A stretch of DNA of 64,000 nucleotides, from assembly GCF_001278805.1 (NCBI RefSeq), contig NZ_CP012602.1, positions 3,445,501-3,509,500 of the forward strand, read 5' to 3'. Each line of letters starts with the position of its first letter. The stretch's first letter is position 1. Positions 17,689 to 26,878 of this stretch are shown one piece after another. Source of the DNA: Bacillus sp. FJAT-18017. Its GTDB lineage: Bacteria > Bacillota > Bacilli > Bacillales > Cytobacillaceae. The notes under the pieces were generated by a model. The model was not told the DNA's origin. It made no database searches and worked only from the letters and a program-made list of their open reading frames with translations. Position numbers and translations under genes: made by a program.

Positions 17689-18355
17689 AATTTTTTACCA
17701 TTCCCAGCCTTGCTATTTCATCGGACTCTATAATTCTGACTCCACTCTTTGGTTTAATCGCAGTGATGGCCATTGAAGCGGCTACAACATGTCCCTCGAC
17801 TGGTGCATATTTTTTAAGTTTCCCAGGCAAAATTCCAGCGAACGGACGGTACACCCATTCGGCCAATTTTTCACCAAACCTGAATTCCTCCCTTTCTCCA
17901 ACTAAAAGGGATGGCCTAAAGATTGAGACAGATTTAAAAGGCAAGCCCGCTAGCGTCTCCTCCAATTCCCCTTTCACTCTGCTGTAGAAAAAAGGAGAAT
18001 CTTTTCTTGCTCCCGTAGAGGAGATCACGAGGTAGTGTTTCACTCCGTTTTCAATACCAAGCCTTGCTGCTTCAATAGGATATGTGTAATCGACCTTGCG
18101 GAATGCTTCCTGGGAGCCGGCTTTTTTAATTGTTGTTCCTAAACAGCAGAATATATCATCCACATGAAAGAGTTCAGGATGCTGATTCATTTCATTCATA
18201 TCAATAATGTATTCCTTTATTTTTGGGTTCGTAAAATCCCCTGTTCTTCTAACCACAAGCCTCAGCTCGGAATACTCATCCATAGACGATAAAACGTGGA
18301 CGAGCTGCTTACCGACCAGCCCTGTTGCCCCAAGTATCAGCGCGCTTCTTTTCAT
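17687..18355 (-). CDS. NAD(P)H-binding atypical SDR (HTATIP2/YwnB-like)
   Basis: 222 residues. N-terminal Rossmann motif LILGATGLVGKQLVHVL, then DDIFCCLGTTIKKAGSQEAF, YLVISSTGARKDSPFFYSRVKGELE (Tyr...Lys pair of atypical SDRs) and IFRPSLLVGERE. Proteins of this group are NAD(P)-binding oxidoreductases or redox sensors with unknown substrates. The ATG at 18355 is chosen because GGGGGAG lies 5-6 bases ahead; the frame stays open further upstream but without a site. Confidence 0.8.
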   Translation of the reverse strand: MKRSALILGATGLVGKQLVHVLSSMDEYSELRLVVRRTGDFTNPKIKEYIIDMNEMNQHPELFHVDDIFCCLGTTIKKAGSQEAFRKVDYTYPIEAARLGIENGVKHYLVISSTGARKDSPFFYSRVKGELEETLAGLPFKSVSIFRPSLLVGEREEFRFGEKLAEWVYRPFAGILPGKLKKYAPVEGHVVAASMAITAIKPKSGVRIIESDEIARLGMVKN

Positions 18356-18518
18356 TGGACTCCCCCTTCTTTCTTCAACTATACTTTCTTCCTTATTTAT
18401 TGCCAACCTGCATGCCTGTCTAGAAGAAAGGGAAGAATAATAACAGGTATGTGCTTTCATGAGCCCTTATATTTTGCTACAATAGGCTCATTGTTTGAAA
18501 GGAGCATGACATTTTAAT

Positions 18519-19130
18519 ATGTTATTGGAAAAACTGGATTACCCCCTGCTTGCAGGTTTTATACTCGCTCACTTATTGCTTTTTTTCACATTTCAGGATA
18601 AGGATATTTTTTGGTATATCTTTTCTGCTTCTCTGCTATTTTTAACTATTTGGACCATTTGGCAGGAAGATGTTGATGACCAGCTATCCTTTGGCCAATA
18701 CATGGCTTTGGGGATTGCCTCAGGTCTCCTCATATACGGCTTGTTTTATACAGGAAACTTGTTGTTCAAAATGTTGGGCTTGCCGTTTGAGGACAATATA
18801 GCGAAGCTTTATAACTGGTTTGCCCCGAGTAAATTTTGGCAATATATCGCACTCATCCTAATAGCTGCACCGGGAGAAGAGTTATTTTGGAGAGGGTTCG
18901 TTCAAAAGAGGCTTATAAGAAAAATGTCACCGCTTGCCAGTGTCCTTATCTCTTCTGTAATGTATGCCTCAGTAAACATTTACTCCAATGAATTCCTGCT
19001 TGTATTAGCAGCCTTGGTATCCGGAATAGCCTGGGGCCTCCTCTATGCATGGAAAAGAAGCATGCCTCTTGTCATAGTCTCTCATCTAATTTTCGACCTG
19101 CTACTGTTTGTATTTATGCCACTAAATTAA
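18519..19130 (+). CDS. CPBP family intramembrane glutamic endopeptidase
   Basis: 203 residues, about six hydrophobic segments. The CPBP (Abi, Rce1-like) motifs are present: GEELFWRGFVQKR (EExxxR), and SHLIFDLLLF near the C-terminus with the conserved His. Such proteins cleave or modify peptides in the membrane; in Firmicutes several act in bacteriocin immunity or protein secretion. The ribosome binding site AAAGGAG is 14 bases from the ATG, unusually far, and a three-codon frame (ATG ACA TTT TAA) lies between them. Confidence 0.83.
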   Translation: MLLEKLDYPLLAGFILAHLLLFFTFQDKDIFWYIFSASLLFLTIWTIWQEDVDDQLSFGQYMALGIASGLLIYGLFYTGNLLFKMLGLPFEDNIAKLYNWFAPSKFWQYIALILIAAPGEELFWRGFVQKRLIRKMSPLASVLISSVMYASVNIYSNEFLLVLAALVSGIAWGLLYAWKRSMPLVIVSHLIFDLLLFVFMPLN

Positions 19131-19158
19131 AGTATCCGCGCTGCGGCGGATACTTTTC
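19131..19158. terminator. Terminator between CPBP gene and ykvI
   Basis: AGTATCCGC (19131-19139) pairs with GCGGATACT (19146-19154), followed by TTTTCG on the plus strand. The convergent ykvI ends 7 bases away. Confidence 0.7.
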
Positions 19159-19160
19159 GT

Positions 19161-20207
19161 TTATTTCTTTTTTACAGGCATGGGTTTGGCCCATAACAGC
19201 ACTAAAAAAGCTAGGCTAACGTATCCGAATAATGGATAAAGGAAAGACAAGAGTGTTCCATAATGAATCAAACTTGCCGCGTAGGATACGATAAATATTC
19301 CGGCCGTTATTGTCATCGTATTCAATGGCAAGTATTTTCTTAGCTGTCTCTCAAGTCCATAAATATTTCCTATGACAGATGTAAAAATCTCTGCATACAC
19401 AATCCCCACAAAAATCCAATGGAAACCGGCTGCGAGTCTGAGCATTACAGCCGCCATTGGGATTTCATAAGTTTCAAGGTTTGGGAGCATGACCATAGTC
19501 AAATGACTAGAAAACAAGATGAGTGTCAGTGCTATTCCCCCGAGAATCCCCCCCCACTTAATCGTCCAGTCATCACGTACTTCGGCGGCTATCGGTACAA
19601 GTACTGCCTGGGAAAGACCAAGATTAAAGGCAATGTATAAAAATGGGGAAATAAACCCCCTCCAGCTTATGCTATCATCATCCATTTTAAAAAAAGCATC
19701 CTTCAACCCGGGATTGTCCAGTGACAGAATCATAAGAAACAAACTGAAAGCAATCATTGCCGGTACAATGAAGGTGTTTACAGCAAAAAGGCCTTTTGTG
19801 CCAACAGCCATAACAATTACCGACAAAACAATGGTCGTAATAACGCCGTAATGGCTTGACACACCGATTTGCTCTTTAAACACCGCCCCCGCCCCGGACA
19901 TCATCACTGAGGTCACTCCTAGCAACATGAGCAGCATAAGGATATTGATTATTTTAGCTGCAACCCGCCCAAATAAAAATTCATTAAATTCTTCATAAGT
20001 TTCTGTTTTTGCCCAGACAGCGAGCCTCATTAACTTAGATCCAAGCGCAACAAGCAAGTAGCCGCTAACTAAAATCCCAATGAACCCAATAAATCCATAA
20101 CGTGAAAAAAACTCCACAATTTCCCTTCCAGTTGCAAACCCCGCTCCCACTACAGTTCCCACATAAACAGCGGCGATTTGGAAGGCTCCTGTCCAATTCC
20201 GTTTCAA
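19161..20207 (-). CDS. ykvI: YkvI family membrane transporter-like protein
   Basis: 348 residues (YkvI about 347), 10 or so membrane segments. The first helix region IAAVYVGTVVGAGFATGREI with its Gly-rich break is typical of APC-superfamily (LeuT-fold) carriers and of YkvI. The start is the TTG at 20207 because GGGGAGGG precedes it by 9 bases and the length then matches; upstream in-frame starts have no ribosome binding site. The substrate is unknown. It is divergent from clpE, as in the B. subtilis ykvI-clpE neighbourhood. Confidence 0.82.
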   Translation of the reverse strand: MKRNWTGAFQIAAVYVGTVVGAGFATGREIVEFFSRYGFIGFIGILVSGYLLVALGSKLMRLAVWAKTETYEEFNEFLFGRVAAKIINILMLLMLLGVTSVMMSGAGAVFKEQIGVSSHYGVITTIVLSVIVMAVGTKGLFAVNTFIVPAMIAFSLFLMILSLDNPGLKDAFFKMDDDSISWRGFISPFLYIAFNLGLSQAVLVPIAAEVRDDWTIKWGGILGGIALTLILFSSHLTMVMLPNLETYEIPMAAVMLRLAAGFHWIFVGIVYAEIFTSVIGNIYGLERQLRKYLPLNTMTITAGIFIVSYAASLIHYGTLLSFLYPLFGYVSLAFLVLLWAKPMPVKKK

Positions 20208-20335
20208 AGAGACATCCCTCCCCATTAAACTATATGGGAAATAGGACAAACCATTCCTACCTTGCAAACTTTAAAAGAAAAACTCTCTTCCATAAATTGG
20301 AGTACCTTTTCAATAAAGATTTTTAAGCAAATCGG

Positions 20336-20364
20336 TTGAAAGTCAAAGAAGGTCAAAGTATACT
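20336..20364 (+). promoter_or_regulatory. Sigma-A promoter of clpE
   Basis: TTGAAA (20336-20341) and TATACT (20359-20364) with exactly 17 bases between. The spacer is occupied by a CtsR box. Confidence 0.85.
20341..20357 (+). promoter_or_regulatory. CtsR operator 1 of clpE
   Basis: AGTCAAAGAAGGTCAAA is a full match to the CtsR heptad direct repeat (RGTCAAA-N3-RGTCAAA). It lies between -35 and -10, so bound CtsR would block RNA polymerase. Confidence 0.9.
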
Positions 20365-20376
20365 TAAAATCAGAAA

Positions 20377-20393
20377 GGTCAAAGTTAGTCAAA
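20377..20393 (+). promoter_or_regulatory. CtsR operator 2 of clpE
   Basis: GGTCAAAGTTAGTCAAA, a second full CtsR heptad pair, just after the predicted transcription start. Several CtsR sites at clpE are also known in B. subtilis and give tight heat-shock control. Confidence 0.9.
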
Positions 20394-20419
20394 ATCAAAC
20401 TTTTAAGGGAGGCAGAACT

Positions 20420-22579
20420 ATGCTTTGCCAACAATGTACACAAAACCAGGCAACAATTCAGTTAAAAATAAATGTTAATGGTATGAAAAAAGACTTTATG
20501 CTATGCCAGGATTGTTACACCAAGGAGCGTCAGGCAATGGCAAGCAGCTTTGGGCCATCTGCCGGAATACCTTCTTCTTTCTTTAACTTTAATACTCCAC
20601 CATTTGGCGGCCAGGACATCCCAGACCAAGACTTTGCCGAAGCTCAGGAATCCAAAAAGGCTAAGGCTGGCAATGGTTTCTTTGACAATTACGGAAGAAA
20701 TCTGTCACAAGCTGCTAAAGCGGGTTTAATTGACCCTGTTATTGGACGTGATGAAGAAGTTGAACGCGTTATTGAAATATTGAACCGACGAAATAAAAAT
20801 AATCCAGTGCTAATCGGTGAACCGGGTGTTGGTAAAACCGCTATAGCCGAAGGCCTGGCTTTGAAAATAATAGAAGGCAAGGTCCCTGCGAAACTGGCAA
20901 ACAAGGAAATTTACTTGCTGGATGTGGCTTCGCTTGTTGCAAATACCGGCATTCGCGGCCAATTCGAAGAACGTATGAAGCAAATGATCTCAGAGCTTCA
21001 AAAACGCAAAAATATCATTCTGTTTATAGACGAAATACACTTGCTGGTAGGTGCAGGCTCCGCAGAAGGATCAATGGATGCAGGAAACATTCTCAAACCA
21101 GCACTTGCCCGTGGAGAATTACAATTAATTGGCGCGACAACCCTAAAGGAATATCGCCAAATTGAAAAGGATGCAGCTCTTGAACGAAGGTTCCAGCCAA
21201 TTCACGTTCATGAGCCATCTGTTGAGGCAGCGATTGAAATACTAAAAGGGATTCAATCTAAATATGAAGCCTTTCATGAAGTAAGTTTCTCCGAAGAAGC
21301 TATCAAGGCTTGTGTCCAGCTATCACACCGGTATATCCAGGATCGGTTCCTGCCTGATAAGGCGATCGACCTCCTTGATGAAGCTGGCTCCAAGCTAAAC
21401 CTTGCTTCTGGCAGCATTTCCTCCAAAGAGGATATTGATGCTAAGTTAAAGAACATCGCTGCTCAAAAAGAAATTGCATTAAAAGAGGAGAACTATGAAA
21501 AAGCCGCTAAGCTGCGTGATGAGGAGGCTGAGCTGGAAAAACTCTTAAATGAAGTCCAGCCCAAAAATCGGCCTGTAGTAGAGGCTAGCCATATCCAAAC
21601 TATAATCGAAAAGAAAACCGGTATCCCTGTAGGCAAATTGCATGAAGGGGAACAACAAATGCTGAAAAATCTTGAAGAATCAATTGGCAGGAAGGTAATT
21701 GGGCAAAAAGAGGCTGTGAAGAAGGTTGCTAAGGCTATCCGCCGCAGTCGCGCAGGCCTGAAGGCAAAACAAAGGCCGATTAGCTCATTCCTGTTCGCCG
21801 GCCCAACAGGTGTCGGGAAGACCGAACTAACAAAGACTCTAGCCGCGGAGCTATTCGGAACAAAAGATGCCATGATCAGGCTTGATATGAGCGAATACAT
21901 GGAAAAACACAGTGTATCAAAGCTTATTGGTTCACCTCCTGGCTATGTTGGCTTTGAGGAAGCTGGCCAACTGACCGAGAAGGTCCGCAGAAATCCATAC
22001 AGCATTATCCTGCTAGATGAAATTGAAAAAGCCCATCCTGATGTACAGCATATGTTCCTGCAAATCATGGAGGATGGACGTTTAACCGACAGCCAGGGCC
22101 GAACTGTCTCCTTCAAGGACACAGTCGTCATTATGACTACAAACGCCGGAGCAGGCTTCAAGCCTATCCACGTCGGCTTTGGTAACAGCGGGCAAAGCAA
22201 ACAAACCGGACTTCTGGAATCCTTGGATGGCTACTTCAAGCCCGAATTCCTGAACCGCTTTGATAGCATCATTGAATTCACACAGCTGGCAAAAGAAGAC
22301 TTGCTGCAAATTGTTGACTTGATGATTGCAGATTTAAATGCAACACTTGCCGAACAAAGCCTGTCTTTGGCTGTCACTCAGGAAGCTAAAACCAAACTAG
22401 CCGAACTTGGTTATCATCCGGCATTTGGTGCCCGCCCATTGAGGAGGGTCATCCAGGAGCAGCTTGAAGACAAAATTGCTGATTTGATTCTTGATCAGCC
22501 AGATTTGAAAAAGATGGAAGCTATTCTTGATGGAGATGGAATTGTCCTGAAAGAACGAGCTGTAGAAGTAAATAATTAG
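20420..22579 (+). CDS. clpE: ATP-dependent Clp protease ATPase subunit ClpE
   Basis: 719 residues. A CxxC-CxxC zinc finger (MLCQQC...LCQDC) opens the protein, followed by a Gly/Pro-rich linker. Then come the two AAA+ modules: Walker A GEPGVGKT with Walker [11 protein letters not shown], and [12 protein letters not shown] with [11 protein letters not shown]. Between them a UVR segment ([14 protein letters not shown]) forms the coiled-coil, as in ClpE/ClpC. It unfolds substrates for ClpP during heat stress. The ATG at 20420 follows GGGAGG; a longer frame starts inside the promoter and is excluded. CtsR, McsA and ClpP are not in this window. Confidence 0.95.
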   Translation: MLCQQCTQNQATIQLKINVNGMKKDFMLCQDCYTKERQAMASSFGPSAGIPSSFFNFNTPPFGGQDIPDQDFAEAQESKKAKAGNGFFDNYGRNLSQAAKAGLIDPVIGRDEEVERVIEILNRRNKNNPVLIGEPGVGKTAIAEGLALKIIEGKVPAKLANKEIYLLDVASLVANTGIRGQFEERMKQMISELQKRKNIILFIDEIHLLVGAGSAEGSMDAGNILKPALARGELQLIGATTLKEYRQIEKDAALERRFQPIHVHEPSVEAAIEILKGIQSKYEAFHEVSFSEEAIKACVQLSHRYIQDRFLPDKAIDLLDEAGSKLNLASGSISSKEDIDAKLKNIAAQKEIALKEENYEKAAKLRDEEAELEKLLNEVQPKNRPVVEASHIQTIIEKKTGIPVGKLHEGEQQMLKNLEESIGRKVIGQKEAVKKVAKAIRRSRAGLKAKQRPISSFLFAGPTGVGKTELTKTLAAELFGTKDAMIRLDMSEYMEKHSVSKLIGSPPGYVGFEEAGQLTEKVRRNPYSIILLDEIEKAHPDVQHMFLQIMEDGRLTDSQGRTVSFKDTVVIMTTNAGAGFKPIHVGFGNSGQSKQTGLLESLDGYFKPEFLNRFDSIIEFTQLAKEDLLQIVDLMIADLNATLAEQSLSLAVTQEAKTKLAELGYHPAFGARPLRRVIQEQLEDKIADLILDQPDLKKMEAILDGDGIVLKERAVEVNN

Positions 22580-22584
22580 TACAA

Positions 22585-22626
22585 TGAGAGGTTGTCCAAA
22601 AGTTACTTTTGGGCGCCTCTTTTTTG
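22585..22626 (+). terminator. Terminator of clpE
   Basis: A long, slightly interrupted stem (GAGAGG..CCAAAAGT with ACTTTTGG..CCTC) followed by TTTTTTG. Confidence 0.8.
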
Positions 22627-22756
22627 TTGAATGAACAGGGCAATTGATTCTGGCTCCACAAAGGGAAGCACCAGAGAGTAATCATCGCAGGGACAGGGGT
22701 TTTCATCTCCAGACTCTTTTTCCTCGCACGTCCCTGCTGATAATTTTATTACCTGA

Positions 22757-22787
22757 TGAAAAGGACCCAGAAAATATCCCGGGCCCT
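22757..22787 (-). terminator. Terminator of the M3 peptidase gene
   Basis: On the minus strand AGGGCCC pairs with GGGTCCT (one G-U), followed by TTTTCATC. Confidence 0.6.
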
Positions 22788-22802
22788 GTTTTACATTATT
22801 AT

Positions 22803-24497
22803 TTAAAGCTTCTTGTCATCGACTGAATCAAGCCAATTTTCAATTACCCCGACAACCGATTCCACGCAACCATCCTCGAATGGAGAAATGAGACCTGCTT
22901 CCTTTACAAGCCCAAGGAAGGACTGGCTGCCTCCAAGCGAACAGAGATGGAGATAGTCTTTCCAGGCTGACTCCATATCCTCCTGGGACCTCTTCCAGAA
23001 TTGGAATGCGCAAATTTGGGCGAGTGTGTAATCAATATAATAGAACGGAGAATTGAAGATATGGCCTTGCCTCTGCCAGAATCCGCCTCGGTTCAAATAA
23101 TCATTCTCTTCATAGTTCTTGTGAGGCTGGTATTTCTTTTCAATTTCACGCCACTGTGTTTTCCTTTCAGCAGGGGTAGCCTCTGGATTTTCATATACCC
23201 AATGCTGGAATTCATCGACGGAAACCCCATACGGGAGGAATAGGAGCGCCCCTCCAAGGTGCTGGAACTTATATTTTTCAGTGTCCTCCTTGAAAAACAA
23301 TTCCATCCATGGCCAAGTGAAAAATTCCATGCTCATCGAGTGGATTTCACACGCTTCATAAGTAGGCCAATAATATTCCGGGATTTGGAAATGCCTGCTT
23401 GAATAAACCTGGAACGCGTGGCCCGCTTCATGGGTCAATACATCGATGTCCCCGGATGTTCCGTTGAAGTTTGAGAAGATAAATGGCGCCTTGTAATCTT
23501 CCACATATGTACAGTAGCCGCCAGCAGCCTTACCCTTCTTGGCAACAAGGTCCATTAAGTTATTTTCCCTCATAAAACGGAAAAACTCACCCGTTTCCGA
23601 GGACAGCTCATCGTACATTTTCTGACCATTTTCAATAATCCATTCAGGGCTTCCTTTTGGTACAGGATTCCCTGAAGTATAGCTGAAGCCTTCATCATAA
23701 TAATAGAGCTTATCAACACCAATTCGTTCCTCTTGGCGTTTTTTCAGTTTACTGGCAATCGGGACAATATACTCCTCGACTTGTTTTCTGAATCCGGCCA
23801 CCATCTCTGCATTGTAATCTGTCCGGTACATTCTGAAGTATGCCAGTTCAACAAAGTTTTTATAGCCAAGCTTATGGGCAATTTCTGTCCTAACCTTTAC
23901 CAGGTCATCATAAATACGGTCAAAGCTTTCCTCATTGCTGCTGAAGAAACCGAATTTGGCTTCACTGGCGCGTTTTCTTGTTTCGCGATTTACGGATTCC
24001 GTGTAAGGATCCAGCTGTGCAAGTGTAAGCTCTTCACCGTCAAATTCAATTTTTGCCGATGCCACAAGCTTTGTATATTCGGAAACCAGCTTATTTTCTT
24101 TTTGTAGAAGCGGGATGATGTCAGGCTGAAATGTTTTTAACTGAGCTTCCGCTAGTGCGAATAACTGTGTCCCCCATTTTGCCTCAAGCTCTTTCCTGAA
24201 GTTTGAGCTTGTTAAGGCCTCATAGTATTTGGTGACAAGCCCTTCCAGCTCAGGACCGATTTCGTCCATAAAATCCTGCTCTTCTTTATAAAATTCATCC
24301 TCGGTATCAATGGAATGACGAACTGAAACAAGCGTGAACATAGTTGTCAGCTTATTCCTTAATCCATTAATTTTGTCCATGATCCGTCCCTGCTCATCCG
24401 CACTTGCTGCGTCTTTGAACTCTTTTAGTGCAGCTTCGAATGATTGTTTCGCTTCGTCAATGTCAGGACGAGCGTATGTATATTCTTCAAATTTCAA
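22803..24497 (-). CDS. M3 family zinc oligoendopeptidase
   Basis: 564 residues, the usual length for this Bacillus M3 subfamily. The zinc motif HExxH is in LTHEAGHAFQVYSS (about residue 345) and the third ligand Glu in YEACEIHSMSMEF. It degrades short peptides in the cytoplasm. The start is the TTG at 24497, with AAGGGGAG 7 bases upstream; an in-frame ATG 45 bases further up has no site. Monocistronic between clpE (convergent) and mhqR. Confidence 0.9.
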   Translation of the reverse strand: MKFEEYTYARPDIDEAKQSFEAALKEFKDAASADEQGRIMDKINGLRNKLTTMFTLVSVRHSIDTEDEFYKEEQDFMDEIGPELEGLVTKYYEALTSSNFRKELEAKWGTQLFALAEAQLKTFQPDIIPLLQKENKLVSEYTKLVASAKIEFDGEELTLAQLDPYTESVNRETRKRASEAKFGFFSSNEESFDRIYDDLVKVRTEIAHKLGYKNFVELAYFRMYRTDYNAEMVAGFRKQVEEYIVPIASKLKKRQEERIGVDKLYYYDEGFSYTSGNPVPKGSPEWIIENGQKMYDELSSETGEFFRFMRENNLMDLVAKKGKAAGGYCTYVEDYKAPFIFSNFNGTSGDIDVLTHEAGHAFQVYSSRHFQIPEYYWPTYEACEIHSMSMEFFTWPWMELFFKEDTEKYKFQHLGGALLFLPYGVSVDEFQHWVYENPEATPAERKTQWREIEKKYQPHKNYEENDYLNRGGFWQRQGHIFNSPFYYIDYTLAQICAFQFWKRSQEDMESAWKDYLHLCSLGGSQSFLGLVKEAGLISPFEDGCVESVVGVIENWLDSVDDKKL

Positions 24498-24715
24498 ATG
24501 GCTCCCCTTCTTTCCATTTAGTACCCTTTGGTTTCGACACAAGCCTTCCCTTTTCCTTCATATTCAGAAAAGTCTTGCAGAACAATTATAGACTTCCAAA
24601 TCAATTGTGGCAATACAATGAATTTCTTGGATAGTATCCATTATCAAAAGTTAAGCCATTCCTATTTTGTATCAAAGTGTGTCGAGAATGGAAGGCATTT
24701 AGTTTACTAAACGGA

Positions 24716-24746
24716 ACAAAAATAGACGGCTTAGCTGCCGTCTATT
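24716..24746 (-). terminator. Terminator of mhqR
   Basis: AATAGACGGC (24721-24730) and GCCGTCTATT (24737-24746) form a 10-bp stem that runs into TTTTTG on the minus strand, 11 bases after the stop. Confidence 0.85.
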
Positions 24747-24757
24747 GCTTGAGTTAT

Positions 24758-25198
24758 TTAGTATTTTCCTGATGGAATGCCCAGCTTTTTCAAAAGGTCA
24801 ATTGCCTGGCTGCGTTCGTCCTCGGAAATACGGGACATAATTTCGTGTATATTTTGTTCATGGCTTGGAAATACCTCTTCAATAAATTCTTTTCCTTTAT
24901 CTGTGATTGCCGCAAATGTAACCCTTCGATCAGTAGGACATGCAACACGCTGAAGAAGGCCTTTTTGCTCCAATTTATCAACAACATATGTTATACTTCC
25001 GCTTGCAATCAAGATTTTACTTCCGATTTGCTGCATTGGCTGGTCACCTTTATGATAAAGAAGTTCCAGGACAGCAAATTCAGTTGGATTTAATCCATTT
25101 TCCTGGATAAGCTTGTTGACTTGCTCATTAATCGCTTTAAAAGCCCTTGATAGAACAATATATAGCTTCAGTGACTGTGCAACAGAGTCTTTTTCCAT
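24758..25198 (-). CDS. mhqR: MarR family repressor MhqR (YkvE)
   Basis: 146 residues, winged-helix MarR protein. MEKDSVAQSLKLYIVLSRAF, NPTEFAVLELLYHKGDQPMQQIG and LIASGSITYVVDKLEQKGLL agree closely with MhqR of B. subtilis, which represses quinone and diamide detoxification genes and lacks a redox Cys near its N-terminus; none is seen there here either. The ATG at 25198 follows AAAGGGTGA. An MhqR-type operator sits 30 bases upstream, pointing to autoregulation. The gene is divergent from an Fsr-like exporter. Confidence 0.85.
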   Translation of the reverse strand: MEKDSVAQSLKLYIVLSRAFKAINEQVNKLIQENGLNPTEFAVLELLYHKGDQPMQQIGSKILIASGSITYVVDKLEQKGLLQRVACPTDRRVTFAAITDKGKEFIEEVFPSHEQNIHEIMSRISEDERSQAIDLLKKLGIPSGKY

Positions 25199-25227
25199 AT
25201 TAATCACCCTTTGTAGTATAATTAACG

Positions 25228-25245
25228 TATCTCGAATTCAAGATA
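25228..25245. promoter_or_regulatory. MhqR operator
   Basis: TATCTCGAATTCAAGATA is a near-perfect palindrome that matches the published MhqR box (TATCTCGAATTC-AGATA) as I recall it. It overlaps the mhqR promoter (-10 TATACT near 25216-25221). Confidence 0.8.
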
Positions 25246-25321
25246 ATTATAATAAATTGGACAGCCACTGTCAAATCAAGGGACTACAAAAACTTGTTTC
25301 CTCTTTTGGATTTTAGTTTTA

Positions 25322-25337
25322 TTCTATAATTATAGAA
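25322..25337. promoter_or_regulatory. Perfect 16-bp palindrome over the -10 of the Fsr-like gene
   Basis: TTCTATAATTATAGAA contains the TATAAT box of the exporter. Its symmetry suggests an operator, but its sequence differs from the MhqR box. Confidence 0.5.
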
Positions 25338-25364
25338 AATTTTAATAGAGGAGTTCGTATAGAT

Positions 25365-26603
25365 ATGACTTCACAGGCTGCATCTGCTGTTAAGACCCAA
25401 ACTAACCCTGAGGCAACTACATACAAAATTCTGTTTGTTATTAGTATTTGCCATTTATTGAATGATGCGATTCAGTCGGTTGTACCGGCAATGTTTCCAA
25501 TTCTAGAGAAATCCCTTGGCTTGAATTTTACCCAATTGGGGTTAATTGCATTTTCCCTGAACATGATTTCTTCTGTTATGCAGCCTGTTGTCGGCCAGGC
25601 TACTGATAAACGGCCGCTTCCTTATGCCCTTCCAATTGGATTGGCTTCTTCAATGGCTGGCGTCCTCGGGCTTGCTTTTGCACCTAATTTTACATTAATC
25701 ATTCTATCCGTTATTTTCATTGGCCTGGGTTCCGCTGTTTTCCATCCAGAAGGGTCAAGGGTCGCCTATATGGCAGCCGGGACTAAGAGGGGGCTTGCTC
25801 AATCAATCTACCAGGTAGGCGGTAATTCCGGACAGGCATTGGCTCCCTTGATTACAGCTCTCGTGCTTGTACCTTTCGGGCAAAAGGGAGCAGCCTGGTT
25901 TGCTATTGTAGCAGCTGTCGCTGTCACTCTGCTCGTTTATATTGCACGCTGGTACTCAGGAAGACTTGAAACCGCGAAAAGGGCTTTGGGTGGCAAGAAA
26001 TCGGCTGCTGTGCATTCAAAGCCCCTGTCTAAAGCTGTAAAGCTTGCTTTATTGTTCATTTTACTTTTAATTTTTGCGCGTTCCTGGTATATTTCTGGAG
26101 TCACAAATTTCTATGCGTTTTTTGCAATTGAGAAATATGGATTCTCGATTCAGCAAGCCCAGTACTTGCTATTTGCATTTCTTGTTGCCGGTGCAATTGG
26201 GACATTTTTCGGCGGTCCGCTAGCCGACCGTTTCGGGAGAAAGAAAGTCATAGCTGGATCTATGCTTGCTGCGGTCCCATTTTCTATCGCAATCCCTTTC
26301 CTCCCTCCTATTGCTGCATTGCTTTGCCTTCTTTTAAACGGATTTATTCTAATGACGAGCTTTTCTGTAACGGTGGTATATGCGCAGGAGCTTGTTCCTG
26401 GGAAAATCGGCCTCATGTCCGGGCTGACAGTCGGCCTTGCGTTTGGAATGGGAGCGATTGGATCAGTCGGACTTGGATATGCAGCAGATTGGGCGGGCCT
26501 GCCGGAAATGATTACAGCGTTAGGATTCCTTCCTTTGCTGGGGCTTATTGCGCTTTTGCTTCCGCCAGATGAAAACGTCAGACAATGGAACAAAGCAGAT
26601 TGA
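25365..26603 (+). CDS. MFS exporter of the fosmidomycin-resistance (Fsr) type
   Basis: 412 residues, 12 membrane segments. SICHLLNDAIQSVVPAMFPIL and GLGSAVFHPEGSRVAYMAAG with YQVGGNSGQALAPL are hallmarks of the Fsr subgroup; GPLADRFGRKKV is the mid-protein MFS motif. Likely substrates are small toxic compounds; which ones cannot be read. GAGGAG lies about 11 bases before the ATG. Divergent from mhqR with 170 bases between; both operator-like sites of that interval may act on it. Confidence 0.87.
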   Translation: MTSQAASAVKTQTNPEATTYKILFVISICHLLNDAIQSVVPAMFPILEKSLGLNFTQLGLIAFSLNMISSVMQPVVGQATDKRPLPYALPIGLASSMAGVLGLAFAPNFTLIILSVIFIGLGSAVFHPEGSRVAYMAAGTKRGLAQSIYQVGGNSGQALAPLITALVLVPFGQKGAAWFAIVAAVAVTLLVYIARWYSGRLETAKRALGGKKSAAVHSKPLSKAVKLALLFILLLIFARSWYISGVTNFYAFFAIEKYGFSIQQAQYLLFAFLVAGAIGTFFGGPLADRFGRKKVIAGSMLAAVPFSIAIPFLPPIAALLCLLLNGFILMTSFSVTVVYAQELVPGKIGLMSGLTVGLAFGMGAIGSVGLGYAADWAGLPEMITALGFLPLLGLIALLLPPDENVRQWNKAD

Positions 26604-26616
26604 TTTAAATATTGCA

Positions 26617-26646
26617 AAAAGGCATGGCCCTTCAGCCATGCTTTTC
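26617..26646 (+). terminator. Terminator of the Fsr-like gene
   Basis: GCATGGC pairs with GCCATGC around CCTTCA, flanked by AAAAAG and TTTTCC. Confidence 0.75.
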
Positions 26647-26649
26647 CTA

Positions 26650-26868
26650 TTATACAATTTGTTTTTTATTTATAAGAAAGTAGGCGAAATTTCCTGATAG
26701 GATTACCACTCCGATTGAAAAAGTGATACCCGCAAATGGAGCCAACAATGGATAACCGCCAATGTTGACAGTAAAGAAATTCACAAACAAGTCTTTTACT
26801 TTCATGATTGTAGTAAGTGTAATTCCAATGTCAAAAACTATCTGCTTAACACCAAAAATGGCAATCAA
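26650..26868 (-). CDS. Doubtful small membrane protein or gene remnant
   Basis: Up to 72 hydrophobic residues, ending GNFAYFLINKKQIV. The longest start is a TTG without ribosome binding site; an internal ATG (MKVKDLFVNFFTVN) also lacks one. Two membrane segments could be drawn. It starts right beside a tandem repeat array and may be the tail of a degraded gene. I do not recognise a family. Confidence 0.3.
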   Translation of the reverse strand: MIAIFGVKQIVFDIGITLTTIMKVKDLFVNFFTVNIGGYPLLAPFAGITFSIGVVILSGNFAYFLINKKQIV

Positions 26869-26878
26869 CTAAATGACC

